Assembly: GCA_009360885.1 (NCBI GenBank)
Contig: SPEL01000002.1
Coordinates: forward strand, 1-64,000
Direction: 5' to 3'
DNA from: Sphingobium sp.
GTDB lineage: Bacteria > Pseudomonadota > Alphaproteobacteria > Sphingomonadales > Sphingomonadaceae
Length of the DNA: 64,000 nt
The notes beneath the pieces are model-generated. The model saw nothing but the letters and a program-made list of their open reading frames with translations. It was not told where the DNA came from and did not search any database. How positions within the stretch are numbered: the first letter of the stretch is position 1; the number at the start of each line of letters is the position of its first letter. The position numbers were made by a program, and so were the translations under genes. This document shows, one piece after another, positions 9,545 to 19,196 of this stretch.

Positions 9545-9778
9545 TTACTGCTTGCTGTTGATATAGTCGATTGCATCCTTAACGGTGCCGATCTTTTCGG
9601 CTGCATCGTCAGGAATTTCAACGCCAAATTCTTCTTCGAACGCCATGACCAGCTCGACAATATCGAGGCTGTCTGCGCCCAGATCGTCAATGAAGCTTAC
9701 GTCTTCGGTCACCTTGTCGGCTTCGACACCCAGATGTTCAATGACGATTTTCTTTACGCGATCCGCAGTCTCACTCAT
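9545..9778 (-). CDS. acpP: Acyl carrier protein
   Basis: Carrier of growing acyl chains on a 4'-phosphopantetheine arm in fatty-acid and lipid synthesis. The 77-residue acidic protein has the attachment Ser37 in the canonical GADSLD motif and the usual helix III sequence. It lies between fabG (142 bases upstream) and fabF on the same strand, the classic fab order. Confidence 0.98.
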   Translation of the reverse strand: MSETADRVKKIVIEHLGVEADKVTEDVSFIDDLGADSLDIVELVMAFEEEFGVEIPDDAAEKIGTVKDAIDYINSKQ

Positions 9779-9920
9779 GAGTGGTCCTTCTTAAAAAGTC
9801 GATGTGAACGAACATTAATCTCGTTGCTGCGCTTTTGCCCTAGTGCCAAGCAACACAAGAGGCAAGAGGCAAGCTGATGCTTTGCGCCCTCAAAACTACA
9901 CAAAAGGACACAAAACCCTT

Positions 9921-10676
9921 TTAAATCATTGCCATACCGCCATTTACATGGACAGTTTGCCCTGTCACATATCCGGCTTCTCGCGACGCAAGATAGGCAA
10001 CAGCGGCGGCAATATCGGCCCCTTCCCCCATATTTCCAGCGGGAATCTTCGCATTGATGGCATCTTTTTGCGCATCATTGAGGGCATCTGTCATCGCCGA
10101 ACGGATGAAACCGGGCGCAACACAGTTTACCGTGATGCCACGGCTCGCCAGTTCCTGCCCCAATGATTTGGACATGCCAATAATACCCGCCTTGGACGCG
10201 CAATAATTGGCCTGCCCCGGATTACCCGTCACCCCCACCACCGAGGTGATGGAAATAATACGCCCAAAACGCGCCTTCATCATTGGCTTTGCAGCAGCGC
10301 GAATGAGACGGAAGGAAGCCTCCAGATTGATGCGGATAACTTCATCCCATTCCTCATCCTTCATACGGATGATGAGGTTATCCCGCGTGACGCCCGCATT
10401 ATTGACGAGAATATCGAGCTTCCCGTCCAGCGCCTCCATCGCCTGCGGGACCAGAGCATCCACCGCCGCGCCATCAGAAAGGTTGCACGGCACGATCACA
10501 TGCTCAGCCCCATCGGCTGCCTTACCCAGAGTCGCGGCAAAGGCGCTCAGCTTCTCAACATTGCTACCAGAAAGCGCGAGACGCGCCCCCTGCGCCGCCA
10601 GCCCCTGCGCAATGGCAGAACCAATGCCTCCGCTGGCACCCGTGACCAGTGCGGTCATGCCGGAAAGATCAAACAT
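9921..10676 (-). CDS. fabG: 3-oxoacyl-ACP reductase
   Basis: NADPH-dependent reductase that makes 3-hydroxyacyl-ACP in the elongation cycle. It is a 251-residue SDR with TGASGGIG (12-19), NNAG, the YCASK active site and the C-terminal tetramer segment GQTVHVNGGMAMI. The start at 10676 has a Shine-Dalgarno sequence (CAGGAGA) nine bases upstream; a longer frame reaching 10742 would run into fabD and is unlikely. The gap to fabD is 34 bases. Confidence 0.96.
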   Translation of the reverse strand: MFDLSGMTALVTGASGGIGSAIAQGLAAQGARLALSGSNVEKLSAFAATLGKAADGAEHVIVPCNLSDGAAVDALVPQAMEALDGKLDILVNNAGVTRDNLIIRMKDEEWDEVIRINLEASFRLIRAAAKPMMKARFGRIISITSVVGVTGNPGQANYCASKAGIIGMSKSLGQELASRGITVNCVAPGFIRSAMTDALNDAQKDAINAKIPAGNMGEGADIAAAVAYLASREAGYVTGQTVHVNGGMAMI

Positions 10677-10710
10677 TCCCTGTTTCTCCTGAAATAACAT
10701 GGCCGCCCTA

Positions 10711-11664
10711 TTACAGGGACGCCAGAAAGCCTTCAATATCATCCATGGTGATGATGCTCGTCACCTTTGCGTCCGGCGCGATACGCTTAACCATCGGCCC
10801 CAGCACCTTACCGCCCAGTTCGACGAAATCGGTAACACCTGCGTCCCACATGGCCGAAACACTCTCACGCCAGCGGACACGACCCGTCACCTGCTCCACC
10901 AGACGCACCCGAATTTCATCCGGTGCGGATATCGGCGCGGCCAGCACATTGGCATAGACCGGCAGCAGCGGCGCATTAATCACGACTTTAGCGAGAGCAT
11001 CGGCCATGACATCCGCTGCGGGCTGCATTAGCGGGCAATGGAAAGGCGCAGAGACCGGCAGCAACACGCCACGTTTAATGCCATGCTCCTTCACCAGCGC
11101 AACGGCGCGTTCCACAACAGCCTTATGCCCGGAAATCACCACCTGCGACGGATCATTATCATTAGCGACGGTGCAGATTTCATCTTCCTCTGCCGCCGGA
11201 TCGGCAAGCGCGGCATCAATAAGCGCCTGCGCCTTTGCAATATCCGCGCCGAGCAAGGCCGCCATCGCGCCCTCACCCACCGGAACCGCTGCCTGCATCG
11301 CCTGCCCGCGCAATTTCAGCAAACGCGCCGTCGTCGCAACATCAAAGGCCTGCGCCCCGCACAGCGCCGTGTATTCGCCAAGACTATGCCCAGCAACAAA
11401 ATCACCTTTATCAGCCAGACTAAGGCCGCCTTCTTTTTCCATTACCCGCAAAGTTGCAATCGCGTTGGCCATGATGGCGGGCTGGGCATTTTCGGTAAGG
11501 GTCAGGTCGCTTTCCGGCCCATCAACCATGATATGGAATAATTTCTGGGAGAGCGCGTCATCCACCTCCTGAAACAGTTCCTTTGCATGGGTACTGGCAT
11601 CATAAAGAGCCTTGCCCATACCGACAGACTGACTGCCCTGCCCCGGAAAGATGAATGCGCGCAT
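10711..11664 (-). CDS. fabD: Malonyl-CoA:ACP transacylase
   Basis: Loads malonyl groups from CoA onto ACP for fatty-acid synthesis. The 317-residue protein has the N-terminal FPGQGSQ motif and the nucleophile Ser94 in GHSLGEY. The start at 11664 (MRAFIFPGQG) fits the family; the frame extends to 11730 but the extra residues do not look like FabD. It is the first gene of the minus-strand fab cluster and is divergent from rpsF. Confidence 0.97.
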   Translation of the reverse strand: MRAFIFPGQGSQSVGMGKALYDASTHAKELFQEVDDALSQKLFHIMVDGPESDLTLTENAQPAIMANAIATLRVMEKEGGLSLADKGDFVAGHSLGEYTALCGAQAFDVATTARLLKLRGQAMQAAVPVGEGAMAALLGADIAKAQALIDAALADPAAEEDEICTVANDNDPSQVVISGHKAVVERAVALVKEHGIKRGVLLPVSAPFHCPLMQPAADVMADALAKVVINAPLLPVYANVLAAPISAPDEIRVRLVEQVTGRVRWRESVSAMWDAGVTDFVELGGKVLGPMVKRIAPDAKVTSIITMDDIEGFLASL

Positions 11665-11784
11665 TGAAAACCTGCCTGCGTTATTGAAATAGACTGGCCC
11701 GCTCCATAACAATGCGTGGCCGATAAGCAATATGCATGACGCTTGCTTTTCCTGTGGCTTTAGGCCATAGGCGCGCCTTCACCG

Positions 11785-11835
11785 GGTGCATTGCACCTGA
11801 TGGAATGGTTTGAACGACAGCCGGAGGGGCGTTCC
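11785..11835 (+). promoter_or_regulatory. Candidate structured leader of the rpsF operon
   Basis: Two hairpins precede rpsF: GGTGC-ATT-GCACC at 11785-11797, and GAACG/CGTTC pairing 11812-11816 with 11830-11834, whose loop holds the triplet CCG. S6:S18-binding leaders of rpsF operons are known to present a CCG element near a hairpin, and this would be an autogenous repressor site. The match is to a loose description, not a computed model. The rpsF transcript probably starts around 11760-11785. Confidence 0.3.
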
Positions 11836-11882
11836 ACATGGGGTGGGCGTCAGCGATCGGCCAACACAGAAAGCAAGCAATC

Positions 11883-12251
11883 ATGGCTCTTTACGAGCAT
11901 GTTTTTCTTGCGCGTCAGGATCTGGCTCAGGCCCAGGTAGACGCGCTGGCGGAAACCGCCACTGCCATTGTCGAAGCGAATCAGGGCAAGGTCACGAAGG
12001 TTGAGAATTGGGGCCTGCGCTCCCTCGCCTACAAGATCGCCAAGAATCGCAAGGCGCATTATGTTCTGCTCAACATCGACGCCCCTGCTGGCGTTGTCGC
12101 TGAGCTGGAACGCCAGACCCAGATTAACGAAGATGTTATTCGTTACATGACCGTCAAGGTCGAAGAACTGGAAACTGGCCCGTCCGTAATGGTTCGCAAG
12201 AACGAGCGTGGTGACCGCCGTGGTCCCCGCCGTGAACGTGACGCCGACTGA
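11883..12251 (+). CDS. rpsF: 30S ribosomal protein S6
   Basis: Component of the 30S platform that pairs with S18. The 122-residue protein begins [13 protein letters not shown] and has a basic C-terminal tail ([11 protein letters not shown]). The start at 11883 fits the family; an in-frame start at 11838 would add 15 unrelated residues. It is the first gene of rpsF-rpsR-rplI, with 15 bases to rpsR. Confidence 0.97.
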   Translation: MALYEHVFLARQDLAQAQVDALAETATAIVEANQGKVTKVENWGLRSLAYKIAKNRKAHYVLLNIDAPAGVVAELERQTQINEDVIRYMTVKVEELETGPSVMVRKNERGDRRGPRRERDAD

Positions 12252-12266
12252 GGAGGAGCATAAATT

Positions 12267-12491
12267 ATGGCACGTCCGTTTTTCCGCCGCCGTAAGAGCT
12301 GCCCCTTCTCCGGGAAGGAAGCTCCGAAAATTGATTATAAAGACGTTCGTCTGCTTCAGGGTTTTGTCTCTGAACGCGGCAAGATCGTCCCCAGCCGTAT
12401 CACCGCCGTTTCCACGAAGAAGCAGCGCGAACTGGCTCAGGCTATCAAGCGCGCCCGTCATCTGGGCCTGCTGCCCTACATCGTGAAGTAA
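12267..12491 (+). CDS. rpsR: 30S ribosomal protein S18
   Basis: Binds S6 and 16S rRNA in the 30S platform. The 74 residues contain the conserved [12 protein letters not shown], the IDYKDV segment and [21 protein letters not shown] Shine-Dalgarno sequence precedes it. It sits between rpsF and rplI, 12 bases before the latter. Confidence 0.98.
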   Translation: MARPFFRRRKSCPFSGKEAPKIDYKDVRLLQGFVSERGKIVPSRITAVSTKKQRELAQAIKRARHLGLLPYIVK

Positions 12492-12503
12492 GGAGCAAGA
12501 CCA

Positions 12504-13112
12504 ATGGAAATCATTCTGCTCGAACGGATCGAGAAACTGGGTGCAATTGGTGACATCGTCACCGTGAAGGACGGTTACGCCCGTAACTATCTCCTGCCCA
12601 ACAAAAAGGCTCTGCGCTCTAACGCTGCTAACAAGGCTGTGTTTGACGCTAACCGTGCGCGTATTGAAGCTGAAAACGCCGCTCGTCGCTCTGACGCGGA
12701 AAAGGAAGCCGAAACCGTTGCCGGTCATCAGATCGTTCTCATTCGTCAGTCCTCCAACGCTGGCCATCTTTATGGCTCGGTTGCGGTACGTGACGTTGTG
12801 GAAGCTCTGCACGCAGACGGCCACACCATCGTTACCAAGGCGATGGTTGTTCTGGAACGCCCCATCAAAACCCTCGGTGTCTTTGACGTTAAGGTTGCTC
12901 TGCACCCCGAAGTTACCGTCACCGTTCAGGTAAACGTTGCCCGTTCGCCGGAAGAAGCTGAGCTTCAGAAGGAAGGCGTCGATGTCATGGCATCGATGTT
13001 CGAAAAGGACGAATCTGGCTTCACCGAAGACTATGACCCCAATGCTGAACCCGGCGAAATCGCCGTAGACAGCGATGAGGATGTTGCGGACGAAGCAGGC
13101 GAAGAAGCCTGA
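12504..13112 (+). CDS. rplI: 50S ribosomal protein L9 with acidic tail
   Basis: Binds 23S rRNA near the L1 stalk and helps reading-frame fidelity. Residues 1-148 carry the N-domain signature (GYARNYLLPNKKAL), the connecting helix and the C-domain. The protein is 202 residues against roughly 150 in E. coli; the extra part is strongly acidic (about 150-202, many Asp and Glu). It closes the operon ahead of a clear terminator. Confidence 0.96.
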   Translation: MEIILLERIEKLGAIGDIVTVKDGYARNYLLPNKKALRSNAANKAVFDANRARIEAENAARRSDAEKEAETVAGHQIVLIRQSSNAGHLYGSVAVRDVVEALHADGHTIVTKAMVVLERPIKTLGVFDVKVALHPEVTVTVQVNVARSPEEAELQKEGVDVMASMFEKDESGFTEDYDPNAEPGEIAVDSDEDVADEAGEEA

Positions 13113-13136
13113 TCTCTCCCGGCACATAAATAACGG

Positions 13137-13170
13137 AAAGGCCGTATGGGGAAACTCATGCGGCCTTTTT
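13137..13170 (+). terminator. Rho-independent terminator after rplI
   Basis: AAAGGCCG and CGGCCTTTTT frame a hairpin whose inner ATG/CAT pairs extend the stem, ending in a T run. It lies 24 bases past the rplI stop, before the convergent SDR gene. Confidence 0.85.
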
Positions 13171-13256
13171 CTATCGAATGAAAAATCCAATTATAAAACC
13201 GATTTCATTTATCCCGCAGAGGATAAATATATGCCCGTTAGGCTATTAAAATCATT

Positions 13257-14072
13257 TCATAAATGCAGGAAATCGCGGGCGTAACTTTCCATATGCGCGC
13301 CGCCATCCACGGCGATGATCTGCCCGGTTACACTTCGGGCACGGGCCAGATAGAGAACCGCTTCGGCTATATCGGCAGGCGCTGGCAAATGGCGCAGCGG
13401 CATCATATGCGCCAGCCTCTCCATCTGCGCCGCATCATAATGCCCTGTCGCAAGGGTCAGGCCCGGCGCAACTCCGTTCACCCTGACACCCTGCCCGGCA
13501 AGCTCTCGTGCTGCAATCTGCGTAAATCCCGCCAATGCTTGCTTAGAAAGCGCATAAGCAAGCTGATCCCCATGCGGATTGGTAAGGCGTTGATCCAATA
13601 TGGTAACGATGACACGGTCCGATTGGTCCTCCTGCCCCTTCGCCAATTCAGCCAGTGCCTGCACGAGCAAAACCGGGGCAGCACTGTTTACCGCATAATG
13701 GCGCAGCAAATCGCTCTCAGTCACATTTTCCAGCCGATTATGCCCGAAAATCGCTGCGCTGCTCACCACCAAATCGGGCACAGAGCCGAAATGATTCGCC
13801 ACGGCCTGCATCAGGCCAGTCGCAGTCTGCGGCTCTGAGAAATCTGCGGTAAAGCCATGCCACTGCGCATCCGTCTGCGACAATATTCGCGAAAGCCCGG
13901 CATCAGGCACCGCATTATGGCTGGCATGCAAGGCGAGGCGATAGCCCGCCTGTGCCAGCGCCCCGGATATATGCGCACCAAGGCGGCGACAGCCTCCAGT
14001 CACCAACGCCAGCGGCGGTGAGCGCTGCTCCTCCGCGCCGCCCGACATCTTAGCCGCGCCAGCCCCCACCAT
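13257..14072 (-). CDS. SDR oxidoreductase, FolM/PTR1-like pteridine reductase
   Basis: Predicted NADPH-dependent reductase of pterins or dihydrofolate (271 residues). The cofactor motif is TGGCRRLG (25-32), the TGxxxRxG form typical of pteridine reductases rather than the plain SDR TGxxxGIG. The residue where most SDRs have catalytic Ser is Asp160 (ILDQR), followed by Y173 and K177 (YALSK), again as in FolM and PTR1. The neighbour folE makes the pterin precursor and its stop overlaps this start by one base (TGATG), so the two are probably co-translated. Likely substrates are dihydromonapterin or dihydrofolate; I cannot choose. A later start at 14048 is possible. Confidence 0.75.
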   Translation of the reverse strand: MVGAGAAKMSGGAEEQRSPPLALVTGGCRRLGAHISGALAQAGYRLALHASHNAVPDAGLSRILSQTDAQWHGFTADFSEPQTATGLMQAVANHFGSVPDLVVSSAAIFGHNRLENVTESDLLRHYAVNSAAPVLLVQALAELAKGQEDQSDRVIVTILDQRLTNPHGDQLAYALSKQALAGFTQIAARELAGQGVRVNGVAPGLTLATGHYDAAQMERLAHMMPLRHLPAPADIAEAVLYLARARSVTGQIIAVDGGAHMESYARDFLHL

Positions 14073-14692
14073 CAGGTCAGCCCCATCAGGCCCAGAACTT
14101 CCTTACGGCTCCGTTCATCCTTGCGGAATACACCCATCATCCGGCTGGTTTTCATCACCACATCATGGGTACGCACCCCCCGGCCCGTCATACAGCCATG
14201 GGTTGCCTCAATGACCACAGCAACACCGCGCGGCTGAAGATTTTCCCAGATACAGTCCGCCACCTGAGCGGTCAGCCGTTCCTGCACCTGCAGCCGCCGG
14301 GCAAAGCCATGCAACACACGGGCGAGCTTAGAAATCCCGACAACATAATCACCGGGCAGATAGGCGATATGCGCAACACCGGTGATCGGGGCCATATGAT
14401 GTTCGCAATGCGATTGAAACGGAATAGCCTTTAACAGGACAATCTCATCATAACCGCCTACCTCATGGAACACGCGGGAAAGATGATAAGCCGGGTCTTC
14501 ACGATACCCCTCGCAATATTCCAGCCAGGCCCGGCCAACACGGGCAGGCGTATCCAGCAATCCTTCGCGCGCAGGGTCCTCACCGGCCCAGCGCAGCAGA
14601 GTGCGAATGGCGTCCTGCACATCATCAGGGACAACCGGCTTTTCCCGGCCTTCATCCTTCATGCCCGCGCCATCAATAACAGCCATCACCAA
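14072..14692 (-). CDS. folE: GTP cyclohydrolase I
   Basis: Converts GTP to 7,8-dihydroneopterin triphosphate, the first step to folate and other pterins. The 206 residues include [12 protein letters not shown], the zinc and catalytic motif [12 protein letters not shown], and [14 protein letters not shown] with the third zinc ligand. The start is uncertain among the first three Met codons. It is the first gene of a two-gene unit with the SDR. Confidence 0.96.
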   Translation of the reverse strand: MVMAVIDGAGMKDEGREKPVVPDDVQDAIRTLLRWAGEDPAREGLLDTPARVGRAWLEYCEGYREDPAYHLSRVFHEVGGYDEIVLLKAIPFQSHCEHHMAPITGVAHIAYLPGDYVVGISKLARVLHGFARRLQVQERLTAQVADCIWENLQPRGVAVVIEATHGCMTGRGVRTHDVVMKTSRMMGVFRKDERSRKEVLGLMGLT

Positions 14693-14916
14693 CCCCTGCG
14701 TTCAAAAAATTTATGTTCAGCCCCCATATGGCCCGGCGGGACAGAAATGCCAGCGCTTTATCATTTTTTCCTGCTGGCACGATGACGCTACGGCACCGCC
14801 AAATCCCGCATAACCCACTCTAAAAATCCTTAGATATCGACTAATCAATGCTTGCCATTCTCGGCTTCTCAGGCAAACTCTCCCCATAAAGACCGATCAG
14901 GCGCAGGAGAAGATGC

Positions 14917-16125
14917 ATGGAAGCCTTCATCTATGATACGGTGCGCAGCCCGCGCGGGCGCGGCAAAAAAGATGGCGCCCTACATGAAATCACCCCCATT
15001 AACCTCATCAGTCAGATATTGCGTGCCGTGCCGGACCGAACCGGCATATACACTGCCGATGTTGATGATGTGATCCTCGGCTGCGTAATGCCGGTGGGGG
15101 AACAGGGCGCAGATATTGCCCGCGTTGCTGTGCTGAACGCAGGTTATGATGAACGCGTGCCGGGCGTGCAGATCAATCGGTTTTGCGCATCCGGGCTGGA
15201 GGCAGTCAATATGGCTGCGGCGAAGGTTATCTCCGGAGAGGCTCAATTCGCCATTGGCGGCGGTATAGAAAGCATGAGCCGCATTCCCATGATGTCTGAT
15301 GGCGGCGCATGGGCCAGCGACCCCCATGTCGCATATACCACGCAATTTGTGCCGCAGGGCATCAGCGCCGACCTGATTGCCACCAAATTTGGTTACTCCC
15401 GCACTGATTGCGATGCTTATGCGGTGGAGAGCCAGAAGCGCGCAAAGCAGGCATGGGATGAGGGCCGCTTCGCCCGCTCTATCCACCCGATCCGTGATGT
15501 GATTGGCGAGGTGATCCTCGACCATGATGAGCATATGCGCCCTGATGTTACGGTTGAGGGGCTGGCCGCCCTACCCCCTAGTTTTCAGGTGATGGGCGAG
15601 CAAATGCCCGGCTTTGATGCCGTTGCCCTGCTGCGTTACCCGGAGGTAGAGCGCATCAATCATGTCCACCATGCAGGCAATAGTTCCGGCATAGTTGATG
15701 GCGCGGCGGCGGTTTTGGTCGGCAACCGGGATATTGGTGAGAAATATGGGCTGACACCCCGCGCCCGCATAAGGCAAATGGCGTCCATAGGTTCAGAACC
15801 CACCATCATGCTGACAGGCCCGGAAAGTGTCGCGCAAAAACTGCTTTCCCGCGCGGGGATGACGGGCGCCGATATTGATCTCTGGGAACTGAACGAGGCC
15901 TTCGCCAGCGTCGTACTACGGTACATGGACGCGATGGGGTTAGACCACAGCAAGGTCAATGTGAACGGCGGGGCCATCGCTATGGGTCACCCGTTAGGCG
16001 CGACCGGCGCAATGGTGCTGGGAACGGCGCTGGATGAGCTGGAGCGATCCGGCAAGGGAACGGCCCTTATCAACCTGTGCGTGGGTGCAGGCATGGGCAC
16101 CGGCATCATCATCGAACGAATATAA
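14917..16125 (+). CDS. Acetyl-CoA C-acyltransferase (thiolase)
   Basis: Thiolase for the last step of beta-oxidation, releasing acetyl-CoA. At 402 residues it shows the nucleophilic Cys in NRFCASGLEAVN, the GGIESMSRIPM motif, the His of GGAIAMGHPLGATGA and the second Cys in NLCVGAGMGTG. CAGGAG lies just before the ATG. It is 26 bases upstream of the FadB/FadJ-like gene, so together they form a fatty-acid oxidation complex; it would play the FadA/FadI role. Confidence 0.93.
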   Translation: MEAFIYDTVRSPRGRGKKDGALHEITPINLISQILRAVPDRTGIYTADVDDVILGCVMPVGEQGADIARVAVLNAGYDERVPGVQINRFCASGLEAVNMAAAKVISGEAQFAIGGGIESMSRIPMMSDGGAWASDPHVAYTTQFVPQGISADLIATKFGYSRTDCDAYAVESQKRAKQAWDEGRFARSIHPIRDVIGEVILDHDEHMRPDVTVEGLAALPPSFQVMGEQMPGFDAVALLRYPEVERINHVHHAGNSSGIVDGAAAVLVGNRDIGEKYGLTPRARIRQMASIGSEPTIMLTGPESVAQKLLSRAGMTGADIDLWELNEAFASVVLRYMDAMGLDHSKVNVNGGAIAMGHPLGATGAMVLGTALDELERSGKGTALINLCVGAGMGTGIIIERI

Positions 16126-16151
16126 GAAACAGGCGGTAGAGGATTGAAAAC

Positions 16152-18377
16152 ATGACCAATACTATCCGCAGCACCAATAGCCTCAGCGGCAATGGCCACA
16201 TCAATAGCGGCACCATCGCAATAGATGATGATGGCATCGCGACCTTCACCATCGACATAGCCGGCGCATCGGTAAACGTCATCGGCGCAGAATTTTTGGC
16301 GGACCTTGATCGCTTCATCACCCGGATCAGCGAAGACGAAGCCGTCAAAGGCGCGGTTATCGCATCCGGCAAGGCCAGCGGCTTCATGGCCGGGATGGAC
16401 CTCAAGGCAATGGAAGCGATGCTGCTGCCTGCCCCCGGTGAAACGCTCAACATGGCTACTCTGTTCGAACGTGTGTTTGAACTGAACCGCATCCTCCGTC
16501 GCCTCGAAACCTGCGGTAAGCCAGTCGCTTGCGCCATCGAGGGCACTTGCGTTGGCGGCGGCTTTGAACTGGCTCTGGCCTGCCATCATCGTGTCGTCGG
16601 GGCTGACCCAAAAACAAAGCTGGGCCTGCCAGAAATATTGCTGGGCCTGTTCCCCGGCGGCGGTGGAAGCCAGCGTTTCCCACGCATTACCGGCGTTCAG
16701 ACCGCCCTTATGCACATGTTGCAAGGCAAATTATTCCGCCCGGAAGAAGCCGCCGCAATGAAGCTGGTGGATGAGGTTGCCCCCCCCGGCACTGCGCTGG
16801 AGACAGCGAGAGATTGGGTGAAATCAAACCCCACTGCCCATATTCAACCATGGGACCAAAAGGGCTATAAAGTACCCGGCGGGGCTGGCGCAACCAACCC
16901 CAATTTCGTGCAGACCTTCATTGGCGCTGTACCGATGACCGTCAAGCAAACACAGCGCAACCTCCACGCGCCCATTGCCTTGCTTTCGGCGGTTTACGAA
17001 GGGCTGCAACTCCCTATGGATCGCGCCATTCGCGTGGAATCTAAATATTTCGCCAAGGTAATCGCCAGCCCGCAGGCGCGCAACATGGTGCGCACCCTGT
17101 TCGTCAACAAGCAAGCAGCAGAGCGCGGGGCAAGGCGTCCCGCGGACATTCCTCCCGCCCCCACAAAGCGCCTTGCCATGCTGGGTGCAGGCATGATGGG
17201 CGCAGGCATCGCCACAGTCGCCGCGCAAGCAGGTATAGAAGTGCTACTGCTGGACCGCGACATAGCTTCTGCCGAGAAAGGCAAGGCCCATGCGCAAGGC
17301 GTTTTGGCAAAGCGTATCGGTAAGGGCATGACGCCGGAGAAAATGGCCGAAGCGCTCAACCGCATCACGCCCGTCACGGATATAGAACAGATAAAGGGCG
17401 TCGATTTCGTGATAGAGGCGGTGTTTGAGGACCCCGCCATAAAGGCCGACATCACTAAACGGGTTGAGGCCGTGCTTGGGCCTGACATCATCTTCGGCTC
17501 CAACACATCCACCCTTCCCATTACCGGTCTGGCAAAAAACTGGAGCAAGCCCGACAATTTCATCGGCATCCATTTCTTTTCCCCGGTAGAGAAAATGCCG
17601 CTAGTGGAAATTATATTAGGCGAGAGGACTGGCCCACAAGCCATTGCAAAGGCATTAGATTTTGTTTCGCAAATCAAAAAAACGCCAATAGTGGTGAATG
17701 ACGGGCGCGGTTTCTACACCTCCCGCTGTTTCAGCACTTATGTCAGCGAAGGCACGGAAATGCTGGCAGAAGGGATAAACCCCGCCCTCATCGAAAACGC
17801 TGGCAAACAACTTGGCATGCCAGTGGGGCCGCTTGCTGTGTCGGATGAAGTATCGATAGAACTGGGCCATAAAATCCTCACTGCGACCAAAAAGGAATTA
17901 GGCGACCTATACACGCCGGGCAAAGCCGACGCCGTGATAGAAAAAATGGTTATTGATTTGAAGCGATTAGGCAGGAAATCTAATAGTGGATATTATGAAT
18001 ATCCTGCCGACGGAGCAAAATTCCTCTGGCCGGGCTTGAGCGAACATTTTCCCCGCGCCACCCGTCAATTGACCGTAGCAGAGGTGAAGGAACGCCTGCT
18101 CTATCGGCAACTCATCGAATGCGCCCGCTGTTATGAGGAAGGCGTGCTGACAACCCCGGAAGATGGCGACATTGGCGCTATATTTGGCTGGGGCTTTGCA
18201 CCATGGACCGGCGGTCCGTTCAGTCATATGGATACACTTGGCAGCGACCATGTGGTTGCCGTACTGGAACGCCTGACCGACACTTATGGCGCGCGGTTCA
18301 CCCCCATCGCTCAGTTGCGCCAAATGGCAGAAACCGGGCAAAGCTTTTACGGCACGGCCAATAAGGCTGCTGCCTGA
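16152..18377 (+). CDS. Multifunctional enoyl-CoA hydratase / 3-hydroxyacyl-CoA dehydrogenase (FadB/FadJ type)
   Basis: Carries out hydration and NAD-dependent oxidation of enoyl-CoA in beta-oxidation. In 741 residues, the N-terminal crotonase domain (about 15-210) has the GGGFELALACHHRV and LPEILLGLFPGGGG motifs. The central Rossmann domain begins near 340 (LGAGMMGAGIATVAAQAG), and the 3HCDH C-terminal domains follow with GIHFFSPVEKMPLVE and NDGRGFYTSR. It pairs with the thiolase just upstream. No acyl-CoA dehydrogenase is adjacent; a fadD gene is about 30 kb away in the window. Confidence 0.94.
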   Translation: MTNTIRSTNSLSGNGHINSGTIAIDDDGIATFTIDIAGASVNVIGAEFLADLDRFITRISEDEAVKGAVIASGKASGFMAGMDLKAMEAMLLPAPGETLNMATLFERVFELNRILRRLETCGKPVACAIEGTCVGGGFELALACHHRVVGADPKTKLGLPEILLGLFPGGGGSQRFPRITGVQTALMHMLQGKLFRPEEAAAMKLVDEVAPPGTALETARDWVKSNPTAHIQPWDQKGYKVPGGAGATNPNFVQTFIGAVPMTVKQTQRNLHAPIALLSAVYEGLQLPMDRAIRVESKYFAKVIASPQARNMVRTLFVNKQAAERGARRPADIPPAPTKRLAMLGAGMMGAGIATVAAQAGIEVLLLDRDIASAEKGKAHAQGVLAKRIGKGMTPEKMAEALNRITPVTDIEQIKGVDFVIEAVFEDPAIKADITKRVEAVLGPDIIFGSNTSTLPITGLAKNWSKPDNFIGIHFFSPVEKMPLVEIILGERTGPQAIAKALDFVSQIKKTPIVVNDGRGFYTSRCFSTYVSEGTEMLAEGINPALIENAGKQLGMPVGPLAVSDEVSIELGHKILTATKKELGDLYTPGKADAVIEKMVIDLKRLGRKSNSGYYEYPADGAKFLWPGLSEHFPRATRQLTVAEVKERLLYRQLIECARCYEEGVLTTPEDGDIGAIFGWGFAPWTGGPFSHMDTLGSDHVVAVLERLTDTYGARFTPIAQLRQMAETGQSFYGTANKAAA

Positions 18378-19033
<656 letters not shown>

Positions 19034-19035
<2 letters not shown>

Positions 19036-19072
19036 TATTCCTTCTGCCCGTTCAGGCATCAGGTAGAATATC
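19034..19072 (+). promoter_or_regulatory. Hairpin between glnB and glnA
   Basis: GATATTC (19034-19040) pairs with GAATATC (19066-19072), and inner TGCC/GGCA bases extend the stem. It begins inside the glnB stop codon and lacks a U tract, so it may tune the ratio of glnB to glnA message rather than end transcription. Confidence 0.35.
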
Positions 19073-19196
19073 GGATTTCATGCAATCATAGTGTCACCAT
19101 ATCAGGGCATGTTTCCCCCGCCCGGTGACGCATAAAGGAAATGCCGACTGTCCCGATTTGGGGCAGAGCGGCCTTGTAAGAAAGGGTAAGCGGATT

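Noticed and set aside
11850-13190. A 446-codon minus-strand frame opposite rpsF-rpsR-rplI
   Set aside because: It runs across three well-identified ribosomal genes and their spacers, so it is a shadow frame.
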